From SAR202 cluster bacterium bin87 (GTDB lineage Bacteria; Chloroflexota; Dehalococcoidia; Lucifugimonadales; UBA3495): DNA of 64,000 bases. Location of the stretch: assembly GCA_002238825.1 (NCBI GenBank), contig MPNC01000014.1:1-64000 (forward strand), read 5' to 3'. Of this stretch, positions 28,676-37,678 are shown in pieces. The notes beneath the pieces are model-generated. The model did no database searches, had not been told where the DNA came from, and was given only the letters and a program-made list of their open reading frames with translations. Position numbers and translations under genes: made by a program. How positions within the stretch are numbered: position 1 is the stretch's first letter; every line of letters begins with the position of its first letter.

Positions 28676-29263
28676 ATGAGGATCCGTAACATTCTGATTA
28701 TTACCACGCTGGCGACCATGATAGCGTTTGTCCTGATGGCCTACGCCAGCGTCACAAGTGCCCAATCCGCCACGTGTCAGGTTAGGGATTATACGGCAGC
28801 AACAGAAGAGCAAGTATTCGCCCTCACGACCCAGCACCAAATCGGCAACGTTGTGTTCTACGAGTCGAAGTGGACCCGCGATTGGGCCACGAGCCAGTCG
28901 ATGTTCGACATCGACCATCATGTGAGTAAATCCGAGGCCATTGCGCTTGAACTGTGCGCCAAATCCGCAGCGGTCCAGAAACAGTTCGCCCAAGACCCGC
29001 TCAACCTGTACGCGACGAACCCTGGGTTCAACCGTGGTAAGGGGAACCGCACGCCGGCGCAGATCGCAGATATCCGTAAGACAAATAGTCTCGTGAAGAC
29101 GACGCTCAGGGACCAGGACAAGGCAACCGCGTACTGTGCTATTCGCCACGCCGTTCTGGACAAGTACGACCTCGGGGAACCGGAGACCGAGACTGCTTGC
29201 GTCAATTGGCTGGTCTATGGTCAGGCGACAGCTCCGACTCCTGTGCCTACGGCCGCGCCGTAA
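28676..29263 (+). CDS. Secreted HNH nuclease-like protein (DUF1524-like)
   Basis: A 195-residue protein with a signal peptide (residues 1-~27, ending SVTSAQS) and a 4-Cys mature domain. MFDIDHHVSKSEAIAL supplies the D-x-D-H-H core, and FAQDPLNLYATNPGFNRGKGNRTPAQ supplies the NL..(N/T)...N..KG..P part. This is the GmrSD C-terminal/DUF1524 type of exported HNH nucleases. Such proteins degrade extracellular DNA or act in competition. ATG at 28676 with AGGAG upstream. The C-terminus is a short Thr/Pro tail. No immunity gene is evident. Confidence 0.7.
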   Translation: MRIRNILIITTLATMIAFVLMAYASVTSAQSATCQVRDYTAATEEQVFALTTQHQIGNVVFYESKWTRDWATSQSMFDIDHHVSKSEAIALELCAKSAAVQKQFAQDPLNLYATNPGFNRGKGNRTPAQIADIRKTNSLVKTTLRDQDKATAYCAIRHAVLDKYDLGEPETETACVNWLVYGQATAPTPVPTAAP

Positions 29264-29335
29264 TCACTGCCATAATTGACGCGTTTCCCGCCGCAGGTAT
29301 TTCCTGGGATTATCCCACATATAGGAGGAATACCA

Positions 29336-29665
29336 ATGACCGCAACGCAAGAGCCCCAGTTCACCGTGCCGGAGATCCGATGCGCGATCGAAGTCACCAG
29401 GCTCGGTCGAGCTTACGACGTTCCCGAGCCGCTGCGCAGTCTGGCCGAGGAGCTTACCCAGCGCTGTCAGTACGTCTACCGGATCACCGACGATGATTTG
29501 ACAACCTACCTCGACGATTGCCCGGACCTGAACGAACGACAACGGACGTTCTTCCTGGAACGCGCCCGGAAGTACATCGACAACTCGGACGCGTTCGGTG
29601 AGTCACTGCAAATCTGCCTCGAATTGGCCTACACCGACGCCCTGGGTGAAGCCGAGGAAAAGTAG
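29336..29665 (+). CDS. Hypothetical helical protein, 109 aa
   Basis: Acidic, all-helical, with tyrosine-rich segments (CQYVYRITDDDLTTYLDD, FFLERARKYIDNSD). ATG at 29336 with GGAGG upstream. It lies 72 nt after the secreted HNH gene on the same strand and may be co-transcribed. A binding partner or immunity role is possible but not shown by any motif. Confidence 0.6.
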   Translation: MTATQEPQFTVPEIRCAIEVTRLGRAYDVPEPLRSLAEELTQRCQYVYRITDDDLTTYLDDCPDLNERQRTFFLERARKYIDNSDAFGESLQICLELAYTDALGEAEEK

Positions 29666-29737
29666 AACCGCTCGTCTTGGGGGCCTGTCCGAGGAAATGA
29701 GCGGGCCCCCTAAAATTGGACACGCGGGCGCGATCTC

Positions 29738-29917
29738 CTAATGTCTCAATCTCGCCAAGATCGCGCCAGCAATCGCCCAAGCGGCCCAGAACATAGCAAA
29801 GACGGCGACCACGAGGTCTAGGAATGGCACCCCTGTGACCCGCCCGATGACGCCGACGATACCCAAGACGACCAGGACGATCAGGAAGACTTTGACACCG
29901 GGAAACAGGGTAGGCAT
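29738..29917 (-). CDS. Small two-helix membrane protein, 59 aa
   Basis: Encodes MPTLFPGVKVFLIVLVVLGI, a GRVTG turn, a second helix (LDLVVAVFAMFWAAWAI) and ends ILARLRH. The ATG at 29917 has AAGGCG upstream. It converges with the 29336 gene. No family recognised. Confidence 0.6.
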   Translation of the reverse strand: MPTLFPGVKVFLIVLVVLGIVGVIGRVTGVPFLDLVVAVFAMFWAAWAIAGAILARLRH

Positions 29918-30035
29918 ACAGCGCCTTTACGGATCGGGTTGATGCCCGTCACTATATCAGAGGGAACCAACACGCCCGAACGAACTGAACGCAGGAGACC
30001 ATTCACTCCACAATACCCGCCGGTGGCATCCTATC

Positions 30036-30329
30036 CTACCGCCCCAACCGACTTTGTGCGACTGCCAATTGTTCATCAGTGAACAAACTACGCCAGGGTT
30101 CTTCCAACACGAAGGCTTCCACTGACAAGTCCGGTCGGCCTGCTTCCCATAGCTCGACGAACCCGTCCCCTGGCGTTGGGCCATCTAACAGCCGGATTGC
30201 GGTGGCCAGACCACCGAAGTTACCAAGCATGCCCCTAAACCGAAGCGGACGACGGATCACCCCGCACTGCCTTTCATAGAGTAAGAACATCGCTGCATCG
30301 AATCTCTCTTCCAAATTCTCGCTGTCCAT
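30036..30329 (-). CDS. Hypothetical protein, 97 aa
   Basis: A soluble protein starting MDSENLEERFDAAMFLLYER, with GDGFVELWEAGRPDLSVEAFVLE and a C-terminal FTDEQLAVAQSRL helix. The pattern recalls short uncharacterised proteins common in actinobacteria and Chloroflexota. Start ATG 30329. It stands alone between convergent small genes. Function unknown. Confidence 0.6.
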   Translation of the reverse strand: MDSENLEERFDAAMFLLYERQCGVIRRPLRFRGMLGNFGGLATAIRLLDGPTPGDGFVELWEAGRPDLSVEAFVLEEPWRSLFTDEQLAVAQSRLGR

Positions 30330-30533
30330 TGCGTGGCCTCCGTGGTGCCGTTCCCCTCGCGGTATGATCCCAACCTAGCCTGCCTCCACCCACTGGAAGC
30401 GCTGGTATGGCGGGCACGCATTTGAAAGGACGGGCGTCATCCGGCGCACAACATTATAGGTTTTTGTTGCAGGACTTGCTGGTTGAGTTGGCATCCTACT
30501 GTCTTGCGTAGAGTTGATGAAAAGCCTCAAGAT

Positions 30534-31709
30534 TCAGGAGACATTTTGGTTTTTCCATACTAGCTGGAGACCGGTTACGGTATCGTTGGTCCCGTGCTCT
30601 ATCTCAGGTGGACAGCCATCAGGTACGACCGCCAAGTCGAGTTGCTCTTGGGTCAGTGAAGTGTACGCTGGTGTTACGCCTATAAGTAATATGCCCCCTG
30701 AGTTGTCTTCGTCGCGCCGTCTTCCGTGCCCGAATTCGGTACCGGAAACTTGAACGCCGGAAAGTTTCACCCTCGTCAAATCCGCCCCCCTCAATTTGGT
30801 CCGTGAAAGATTGGCACCCTGCAACTCTGCGTCATAGCAGATGGCACCGTCGAGATTGGCTCCGGTAAAATTAGCATGATGCGCTTCTATCCCACTGAGC
30901 CTCGCTAACCTGCAAATGGATCGGCTGAAGTCAGCACTGGCCATTTTAGCACCAGAAAGATCGGCATATGTGAGATCAGCACCTACCAACGTAGCGCTTT
31001 CTAAAACAGACCTCTCCAAGTCTGCCCAAGTTAGGTCTGCCTGGTCCAATGAGCACCAACGAACATCTGCCATGTTCAAGTTCGCTCCGTGTAGATCAAT
31101 TCTGAACCCATCCTCTTCCTCGAGCGAAATTACCCCACAATCCCGTCGGCCTATCGCGGATAAGGCGGCTTGAGCATCCTCTCGGATGCGCTGCGGCATT
31201 GCCTCTCCTTCAATGACGTACGGTTTGTCTAGGATGTCATCTTTGGTTGGGTTCCTCACGAAAGCGCAGAACAGGCGCATGATTTGAATGTGGTACTGAT
31301 TCGGGTGATCCGACGCTAATTGTTGAAGAGCGTAGATCCCCCCTAGACGTACTGCTAGCACAGGGCTACCCAGCATTTCCGCCCCGCGCTGATAACGTTC
31401 GTTCGACAACGCCCGTAGCGCAATATCGGCTTGGTTCTGAGCAGTTTCCACTTGGCGCTTTGCCGCGTCCGTCTGACGTTCAGCCACTAACGCGCGCCAC
31501 CAAGCGAATACGAACGCAAGAACTCCACCGATTACTAATCCAACGTTCCTGATCGTATCTATGGGTGATACTTCAAACGGCGTATCGGGATGGATCTCAT
31601 CTTTGTAACTCCAAGCGAGACCGACGCCTATGACCAGCAGGAAGAAAAATCCGGTCGTGAACCAAAAACCGGTGGACTTGAAGATCTCCAATTTCCGAGA
31701 CTTCGCCAT
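30534..31709 (-). CDS. Membrane-anchored pentapeptide-repeat protein
   Basis: 391 residues. Two transmembrane helices (about 12-32 and 48-70) are followed by a coiled coil (VAERQTDAAKRQVETAQNQA). A RYQRGAEMLGSPVLAVRLGGIYALQQLA block comes next, typical of membrane pentapeptide proteins, and then ~16 A(D/N)LxX repeats forming a right-handed beta helix. The ATG at 31709 lies 2 nt after the stop of the methyltransferase-HNH gene, so the two are one operon. Similar pairs occur in defence islands, but the role is unknown. Confidence 0.8.
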   Translation of the reverse strand: MAKSRKLEIFKSTGFWFTTGFFFLLVIGVGLAWSYKDEIHPDTPFEVSPIDTIRNVGLVIGGVLAFVFAWWRALVAERQTDAAKRQVETAQNQADIALRALSNERYQRGAEMLGSPVLAVRLGGIYALQQLASDHPNQYHIQIMRLFCAFVRNPTKDDILDKPYVIEGEAMPQRIREDAQAALSAIGRRDCGVISLEEEDGFRIDLHGANLNMADVRWCSLDQADLTWADLERSVLESATLVGADLTYADLSGAKMASADFSRSICRLARLSGIEAHHANFTGANLDGAICYDAELQGANLSRTKLRGADLTRVKLSGVQVSGTEFGHGRRRDEDNSGGILLIGVTPAYTSLTQEQLDLAVVPDGCPPEIEHGTNDTVTGLQLVWKNQNVS

Positions 31710-31711
31710 GA

Positions 31712-33175
31712 TTAGGCTGCTATCCCCAGTTCCCGCAATCTGGCCACCAAGTATTCCTGCGGCCGGTCGCCCTTGACGCTGTTGCAGTGTCCGCATAGCA
31801 ACTGGAGGTTTTCGATGTGGTCGGTGCCGCCGCGGCTCTCCGGAATAATGTGGTCGATGGTGAAATTGCGAAAGGGGAACTCGCTGCGGCATCCGTTGCA
31901 CCGGCCCTCCTGCTGGCCGAACAGCACGTGCTTGTTCTGGCGGTACGGCACCGGCGCGTCGATGTCAGTGCGCCTGGGGATGTCGGTGCGGGCGGTAACG
32001 AGCCGGTTGTGGAACAGATCACCCATGGACTGCTGCAGGCGCATGTTGACCAGCTCGACGGCCTTGGGCGAAATGTCGATGCCGATCCAGCGCCGGCCCA
32101 GGTTCTCAGCAGCAACGCAGGCGGTGGCACATCCGCAGAACGGGTCCAGCACAACGTCGCCCTCGTTGGACGACGCCTTGATGATGCGCTCGAGGAGGGC
32201 CAATGGCTTCTGCGTTGGGTAGCCGACGCGTTCTTTGGACTGAGCTTCGAGGCGATTGATGTCTGCGAATATATCCTCGACCGCCGTGCCTTTTGTGGAT
32301 GCGAGATAGCGCTTGAGGCGCGGAACTCCCTTTCCCCGTTCTGGCCAATAGATGAGACCTGCGGCGTTCAGTGCATCAAGACGGCTGTGCACGCCTGGGT
32401 AATCGTCTGGCCAACCAGGGATGAGGTCCTGTTCGATTATGTAGTCGTTCATTCCCCCCTGGGTCGGCGTCCGCCAGTGGTTACCGACATTGCTCGGATC
32501 GTTACCGCGCCAAGGTTCGCCCGATTAACCGGAGCGGAGGCCGCTGGCTGTCAACTGATCAGGTTGCCAGGGACCCCGTTCGTCTCGATGACGGTACGCA
32601 CGGTTCACGTATTCCTCGGAGTGGGGCAACCATTGGGTGTTCCAAGTGAAATTGTCAGTTTTGCAATAGAACAGGATCGTATCGTGAACGCGGCCGAATC
32701 CTTTGGCATCTGACCTGCCCGCTGTGCGTTTCCAAACTATCTCATTTCGGAAACTGGCCTGCCCGTAGATACTATCCATGAGCAACTTCAGGTAATGGCC
32801 GGCTGTAGGATCGCAGTGCAGGTAGACGCTACCGGTGTCCTTGAGCACTCGCCGCATTTCGAGCAGGCGTACCGCCATCATGCACAGGTAGGACTGCATA
32901 CCTTTCCCGTGGGTGAGCCCCGCCGTTTGCAAGACCTGATACATCGCGGGCTGTTCGTCGGCGATCAGCCCCATCCAGGCCACGTCCAGGTCTGAGAGCG
33001 TCCAAGTGTCTTTGAACGCGGCGCCTGCCGCAGCGCTGCCGACCGGAGCGGCGTAGTTGCGGTTGGAGTTGAACGGCGGGTCCAGGTAGATGAGGTCAAC
33101 GGACGCGGAGTTGAGGCCGCGCAGGATATCAAGGTTGTCCCCGGTCCAGATGGTTCGGTCGGCGAAGTTGGTCAT
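31712..33175 (-). pseudogene. DNA methyltransferase-HNH fusion with in-frame stop
   Basis: 488 codons in one frame. Motif IV is IYLDPPFNSN (residues ~29-38), and the middle holds KRTAGRSDAKGFGRVHDTIL. Motif I is VVLDPFCGCATACVAAENLGR, in the circularly permuted order of beta-class N6-adenine/N4-cytosine methyltransferases. A C-terminal HNH zinc module follows (CNGC, FTIDHIIPESRGGTD, CGHC). A single TAA at codon 217 (32525-32527) splits it between RSG and SGEPWRGND. The flanking residues align with what homologues carry there, where Glu or Asp would be expected, so a GAA-to-TAA change is likely. Otherwise intact, so the loss is recent. Confidence 0.85.
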
Positions 33176-33302
33176 GGCACTGATCCCGTGGGAAGTATCC
33201 CACAAGGTCAAGCGCCACAACAACACCGGGAAGCTGAGCCAGGGGGTGCCGTTCCCCCTCACGGGATGACCCTGCGTTACGGCAGAGGGTGGGTGAGCCC
33301 GC

Positions 33303-33704
33303 CTACTCCTCCTCGCGTCCCCTCCGCAATCCCCGCCGGTACGCAATGGCAGTCGCCAAAGGCAACGCTCCCAGCACCAGCAGCCGAATGATGACGCTAC
33401 ATCCCCACAAGAAGTCCCAAGTGCCGCGGAACAGGTCGGGCAACCCGGGCGCACTCGCTCCCGGGACGAAATCCGGGAACACGAACGCATAGGCGGCATG
33501 AACGGGCAAAGCTGCCTGACCGAGGCCGCTACTGTTCCCACCAGTCCGGGCCTCGTGGCCGAGGAAAACGAGCAGGACGAGCAACAGCAGGAACAGGAGC
33601 GCCAGCAGAATTAGGCCAAGCCTGACGAGCGTGCGACGGTCAGGTCTTGGTCGAGGGCGTCGATCCGGCCCCAAACTCCACGACAAGTAGTAATTTCTGG
33701 CCAT
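33303..33704 (-). CDS. Two-helix membrane protein, hypothetical
   Basis: 133 residues with an Arg/Pro-rich N-terminus (DRRPRPRPDRRTLVR) and a very hydrophobic helix (residues 28-48). A middle loop is followed by a second helix near 100-120 and an Arg-rich tail. Start at 33704. It lies upstream of the methyltransferase gene on the same strand with a 127-nt gap. No family known. Confidence 0.5.
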   Translation of the reverse strand: MARNYYLSWSLGPDRRPRPRPDRRTLVRLGLILLALLFLLLLVLLVFLGHEARTGGNSSGLGQAALPVHAAYAFVFPDFVPGASAPGLPDLFRGTWDFLWGCSVIIRLLVLGALPLATAIAYRRGLRRGREEE

Positions 33705-33789
33705 TGCTGTCGCTCCAACCTCAACCGATTCTTCGCTTACTGCTGCCCCAAGCGATGGCGTATCCGTAACTCTGGCTGGGGAGCGTTCG

Positions 33790-34113
33790 CTATTCGATGG
33801 TTTTTATGGTCTCGCAGGTGGTGATCCAACCATCCAGGGTTTCCTCAGCTTGTATTAACCGCTCGGAACGTTCGGCATCAGTTATTTCAATCGGCGGATC
33901 GACAAAATCTTGCATGACATTCACAAGGTAGTCTCTCCCGTCCCACATCCACCTAGGATTTCCGGTTGTGCTTTTCAAACGTTCGTGGAAGCCGGGATTC
34001 CCTTCGAGGCAATCCCACAACTGATTGGATTTGCTCGTGATGCGGCCCTCCGAACTGCACGCCAGAAGTACAACGAGCAGAGCCACGCCGAAAAATAAAC
34101 TCGCCAATTTCAT
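33790..34113 (-). CDS. Small lipoprotein, coupled to the 34110 gene
   Basis: About 107 residues from the ATG at 34113, which overlaps the stop of the upstream gene (ATGA). The signal peptide ends in LVVLLAC (lipobox). The mature part has a second and third Cys (WDCLEG, TTCETIKT). Probably an exported, anchored partner of the next lipoprotein. No family recognised. Confidence 0.6.
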   Translation of the reverse strand: MKLASLFFGVALLVVLLACSSEGRITSKSNQLWDCLEGNPGFHERLKSTTGNPRWMWDGRDYLVNVMQDFVDPPIEITDAERSERLIQAEETLDGWITTCETIKTIE

Positions 34114-34667
34114 GACTGCCCCCCAGCCCACCCGGTGTAGCAACTCTCCGGGAACCGCTCCTCAAGTTGTGCGCGAACGTCATCGGAGAGGGAGAACGTG
34201 TAAGTTTCCGCCATCGTGATCGTGAAACTGTCCACATCCGATTCGATCATGTGCTGGAAAATCTCAAACTCCAGAGGGCGCGTGGCTCTGCGTTGGAGGC
34301 CACCCCGATAACCAGGATATGGCTTTGTTTCCCACACACTCTCGGTGCTCCAATCACCGATCTGGACGCGCCAATTAGCATCGAGCGCGCTCGCCCGATC
34401 ACTTCCCGCGTATATCACCAGCGTTGGGCGTGATAACCCCACCACACAACTGATTTCCATGTAAGGCGCGTCTTTTTGGGATGTACCATGGAACGTAATC
34501 CATCCCGGGCCGGTATCCTCAATCAGTGAAGATGCGGTACGTCCCGGGTTGGTATCCTCAATCGGTGAGGATGCGACGCAACCGATAGATGCAGCCAGTA
34601 AGACGGCAACCAGGGCGAATGTGGGCGCAAGGGCACGACGGGTGAAGACGGATCTCATGGAGTTCAT
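34110..34667 (-). CDS. Lipoprotein with a 39-bp internal duplication
   Basis: 185 residues with a signal peptide ending AASIGC (lipobox). Right after the lipidated Cys a 13-residue unit occurs twice in tandem (SSPIEDTNPGRTA, SSLIEDTGPGWIT), encoded by the repeat at 34512-34589. The mature domain has an EISCVVGLSRPTLVIYAGSD strand pair and FTITMAETYTFSLSDDVRAQL. It resembles the general plan of type VI TssJ-like or VirB-associated small lipoproteins only superficially. Function unknown; coupled to the 33790 gene. Confidence 0.6.
   Translation of the reverse strand: MNSMRSVFTRRALAPTFALVAVLLAASIGCVASSPIEDTNPGRTASSLIEDTGPGWITFHGTSQKDAPYMEISCVVGLSRPTLVIYAGSDRASALDANWRVQIGDWSTESVWETKPYPGYRGGLQRRATRPLEFEIFQHMIESDVDSFTITMAETYTFSLSDDVRAQLEERFPESCYTGWAGGQS
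34512..34589. repeat. 39-bp tandem duplication
   Basis: Two copies beginning GGTATCCTCAATC at 34512 and 34551, about 85% identical and in frame. They lengthen the linker of the lipoprotein by 13 residues. Confidence 0.7.
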
Positions 34668-34792
34668 GGTCTAGCCTCCGTGGTCTGGTGAGCACCCACT
34701 CTTTTTTCCAGGGGGCAGTCCGGTGGTGTCATCTGTCAATTAGTAGATCCATTTCTGATTCCAATCGCGTGAATTTCGCGCCGTAACCAGAT

Positions 34793-35617
34793 TTAGTTAG
34801 CGGCCTGTGATATGTCGTCTGCAGCGGCGGGTCCTCTGTACAGGCATTTGAAATGCTTGCCCCAAGCGCCTTTGAGCATGGCGTCGATCCGTTCCCTGAT
34901 TTTGCCCCGGTGGCATTCCTGGGACATGATGATGAAAACGAGACAGTGACCCGCTTTCGTGAAATGCAGAACGTCGATGGCGGCGTCGGGTACGGCTTCG
35001 CTTACCATGTCAATGGCGCGACGGACCATGCCGCTCACATTGTTCGTCTGGTGATAAATGACGAGGCTGTGTCCCCGCTGCCAGAACGCCTTGATCTCGT
35101 CCATGTGGACGTACATGGGACCGCTCTTGCTAATCCTGGATTTGTCCCCAGTGATCTTGTGGTCGGGGTCCAGGAAAACGATGTCGGCATCCTGGGCGCG
35201 TTCGATGGCACCGTCTAACCACTGGTCGGCTTTCGCCAGACGGGCATCGCGTTGGTTTGGCTTATCGTTTGGGGTGCCCCAAATCGGAGTGATTTCGCGG
35301 TAATACCTGCATCCGGCGCGGAGGAAGTCCAACTTCTCGACGTTGGCGACCGTGCGACGGTCGTTGTGCACTAGCCCCTTCAAGGCATCCCACAACGCAG
35401 GATCGCAACGTTGGTATTGCTTGGATTGATTTCCGAACAAATATTTTATGTTGTCGCCGCCCGTCCTTACCGAGCCAAGTCGGTAATACCACGCCACACC
35501 CAGCTTTAGATCCGGGTCGTGTTCGTCGTCGTCGCCTTCCCTGGTGATCCCGCACAGCCGGCGCAGTAGGCCGTACTTGCCGAAATCGTTCACATCGGCC
35601 ACAAATTGATCGCGCAT
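34793..35617 (-). CDS. Uncharacterised protein of the 'FGKYGLLR' family
   Basis: A 274-residue soluble protein. It starts MRDQFVADVNDFGKYGLLRR, a hallmark of a widespread uncharacterised family found in mobile and defence regions. A Rossmann-like strand with IVFLDPDHKI (about residue 145), SLVIYHQTNN and CLVFIIMSQE follow, reminiscent of methyltransferase-like folds such as RlmJ/DUF519. The ATG at 35617 is chosen because family members begin there. Isolated by hairpins on its upstream side. Function unknown. Confidence 0.7.
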   Translation of the reverse strand: MRDQFVADVNDFGKYGLLRRLCGITREGDDDEHDPDLKLGVAWYYRLGSVRTGGDNIKYLFGNQSKQYQRCDPALWDALKGLVHNDRRTVANVEKLDFLRAGCRYYREITPIWGTPNDKPNQRDARLAKADQWLDGAIERAQDADIVFLDPDHKITGDKSRISKSGPMYVHMDEIKAFWQRGHSLVIYHQTNNVSGMVRRAIDMVSEAVPDAAIDVLHFTKAGHCLVFIIMSQECHRGKIRERIDAMLKGAWGKHFKCLYRGPAAADDISQAAN

Positions 35618-35820
35618 GATGGTTGCCTCCGTATGTCCGGGGCAACCGGACACGAAAAAACGGTTGCCCTGTGGTTCTTACTGTCCGCATTCGGCAGACA
35701 GATCGGCTTTCGGTGCGAGATTCGCACCCATGCCGGTTTGAACCAAGGGGCAACCGCAGATATAATCTCGTGCGGCCTGTTTCGGGCCTATGGGCGTCCC
35801 GGCATGGATGCCCAAGCAGA

Positions 35821-35851
35821 CGGCCCCTTCTCGTGCGAGGAGAAGGGGCCG
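35821..35851. terminator. 12-bp-stem hairpin, probable terminator
   Basis: CGGCCCCTTCTC, loop GTGCGAG, GAGAAGGGGCCG. No strong T-run, so factor-independent termination is uncertain. Confidence 0.5.
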
Positions 35852-36137
35852 TCAATGTTCAAATATGGATTGCCATTGTCTCCCCAGGGAGACCGTCAAC
35901 ACCAAGCAGCGCGGCGATCGGGCGCATCGTGGAACCCCCCTTGCGGCCATGAGGATGGCGTCATGCTACTGCCGCCGGGTTCCCGATGTGAGGTTCGCAA
36001 GGGAGGCATAAAGCCATCCCAAGCGGATACCTCAAAAAACGTCGGGTGGAACGAATGCTCCGAAACCCTCGGCAGTAGCGGGGATTTTGTAACACGCGGA
36101 TTTACCGGTGTCAAATATTCGGGATCATGATAAAGAT

Positions 36138-36167
36138 TAGGGCCGATCCTCGCGAGGATCGGCCCTA
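36138..36167. terminator. Perfect palindrome, probable terminator
   Basis: TAGGGCCGATCCT, CGCG, AGGATCGGCCCTA. A 13-bp stem just downstream of the HEPN-like gene's stop (minus strand), so it likely ends that transcript. Confidence 0.55.
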
Positions 36168-36188
36168 TTAGGACGCCGGTGGTTGTGG

Positions 36189-36539
36189 TTATCGGATTAG
36201 TGGTTCCAGCTTGTCCAACAGCCGCTCCACGTCGTCCAGCCCTTCGGCGACGTTCGCCGCGCTGCGCCAATCTTCGTAGAAGTTGGCATGCAGGGCGCTG
36301 GCCACGTCAAAAAGGGCGCGGATTTCCCGGTCCCTGGTTTCGGCGCGAAGGTCGTCAACCACGTCGAACAGTTGCGAATGACCGCGATGTCGCCAGCCCC
36401 GCTGCTCGGCGATAGCCTTCACCATTTGAGCGGCGGCACCCCACCCTTTTTCTGAGGCTTGGCGCACGTCGCCGGCGGCGAGTTCGGTTCGGGCCTGTGC
36501 CAGCAGGTGACGGCTTGCCATTTGGTATGTGGTTACCAA
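36189..36539 (-). CDS. HEPN/PaREP1-like protein
   Basis: A 116-residue all-helical protein: LLAQARTELAAGDVRQASEKGWGAAAQMVKAIA, RGHSQLFDVVDDL, ALFDVASALHANFYEDW, DDVERLLDKLEPL. The helix order and the (A)SEK.WGAAA...K pattern fit PaREP1/HEPN-superfamily proteins, which often pair with a minimal nucleotidyltransferase or act as RNases. No such partner is adjacent, and the RxxxxH motif is not obvious. The TTG at 36539 has GGAGG 7 nt upstream. A decayed copy is at 6115-6252. Confidence 0.6.
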   Translation of the reverse strand: MVTTYQMASRHLLAQARTELAAGDVRQASEKGWGAAAQMVKAIAEQRGWRHRGHSQLFDVVDDLRAETRDREIRALFDVASALHANFYEDWRSAANVAEGLDDVERLLDKLEPLIR

Positions 36540-36671
36540 TTTAGTGCCTCCGGGTGTGCGGATTTGAGTAGGGAAACCGCACCCCAATGGTACAACAATG
36601 CACAACGGGTGCGCTAGCCACCCCACCCACCCCACCCGCACATCACCATCGACCAGACAAAGTTCGGCCCC

Positions 36672-36700
36672 GCCTGGCCACACACGGCGGGGCCATCAAA
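36672..36700. terminator. Hairpin, second copy of a dispersed element
   Basis: GGCCCCGCC, 11-nt loop, GGCGGGGCC. The flank CACACACGG...GGGGCCATCAAA is shared with 13931-13965. Confidence 0.5.
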
Positions 36701-36768
36701 AATCCCTTGCTATCGCAGGGGGCGGCATCATATCACAGGATGCTTACATATGGCGCAATCGGGAATCG

Positions 36769-36993
36769 CTAGATTTCGCCGGTTTTATTGTCCGGTGAAA
36801 CGATCGCGTCCGCGACCTGCCAAAGCACCGTCTCGGCGCGCTCAGCGTTATCCAATGCCCCCACGATGAAGGTCTGATCGCCCGCAATATGCACGCCGAT
36901 TTTGTAACCCAGCTGCCTCAATTGAGAGCCCACCCACTCCGTTATGTACACCCCGACCCAGGCATATCGAGCCGTGCTATACTCCGGCACCAT
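36769..36993 (-). CDS. Small protein like a C5-methyltransferase C-terminal piece
   Basis: 74 residues: VGSQLRQLGYKIGVHIAGDQTFIVGALDN and a helical tail. The (Q/R)LGYxV.G...FVIG core recurs in 37679-37966 and 40366-40869, which are longer and contain more of a cytosine-methyltransferase-like fold. Probably a stand-alone fragment of that family. Start at 36993 without a strong ribosome site. Confidence 0.4.
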   Translation of the reverse strand: MVPEYSTARYAWVGVYITEWVGSQLRQLGYKIGVHIAGDQTFIVGALDNAERAETVLWQVADAIVSPDNKTGEI

Positions 36994-37020
36994 TTAGATT
37001 TTCAGGGCAAGGCGGACAAT

Positions 37021-37578
37021 ATGGCTGGCTCAAAGAGAACGTATGCAGGCATAGCGATTATCGTGGTCGCGTTGCTGACAATCGCCGCGTTCGCCTTGGT
37101 CGCAATGGTTGGCCTCGGTGGCTCGCCAGCGCAAGCCCACGAGGACGGTACCCTCCACTACCATCCCACGCCTACACCGCCACTGGTGGGATTGGACGAG
37201 CAAGTGGTCTTACATCCCTCCGCGTACTATCACGAGGACGACCACATCCTCAAGATAACTACGGTGATCGAGGGCGCGCCGTTGCCCGAGGAATGGCAAT
37301 ACGCGGAATCGTATGTGGAAGTCTCCATCCAAGACAGCGGGTGGTCAGTCTTGGGGACGTGCGATACCTATAATTCAACCAGTAAATCCCACTATGAGGA
37401 CGATGTAGCCGTTTGCGATATGACGTTGCCGGATTATTTTGCCCTCGATAATCGAACGGAGCCATTGGTAACGCGGATCCAAGTCAATGTGACTTTTTGG
37501 TCGATTGGTCGATCCCAGCATTTAAGCCCGAGTTCAACCTTCTACATCGACCTGTATAACCGGGCCAATTGGAAATGA
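37021..37578 (+). CDS. Membrane-anchored exported protein
   Basis: 185 residues with an N-terminal transmembrane/signal helix (residues 8-32, ending SPAQA). The outer domain begins with a His/Pro-rich segment (HEDGTLHYHPTPTPP) that could bind metal. A beta-rich domain with two Cys (LGTCDTYN, AVCDMTLP) follows. ATG at 37021. No family recognised. Confidence 0.6.
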   Translation: MAGSKRTYAGIAIIVVALLTIAAFALVAMVGLGGSPAQAHEDGTLHYHPTPTPPLVGLDEQVVLHPSAYYHEDDHILKITTVIEGAPLPEEWQYAESYVEVSIQDSGWSVLGTCDTYNSTSKSHYEDDVAVCDMTLPDYFALDNRTEPLVTRIQVNVTFWSIGRSQHLSPSSTFYIDLYNRANWK

Positions 37579-37678
37579 GGCAACTGTGATGGGGCGGACG
37601 CGCTCGCCCGGACAGTAGGGTATGCGGTTGTCCCACTGGAACTCCTCAGCGGGAATTGCCGTGCGCCCGGACCAAGGT

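Larger units (their letters stand above)
35618..36188. other. Intergenic with two large hairpins
   Basis: No gene. It contains the perfect hairpins at 35821-35851 and 36138-36167, and it presumably holds the promoter of the minus-strand gene at 35617. Confidence 0.5.

Noticed and set aside
36189-36539. HEPN-like gene as half of a MNT/HEPN toxin-antitoxin pair
   Set aside because: No minimal nucleotidyltransferase gene within several kb, and the RxxxxH motif was not found.
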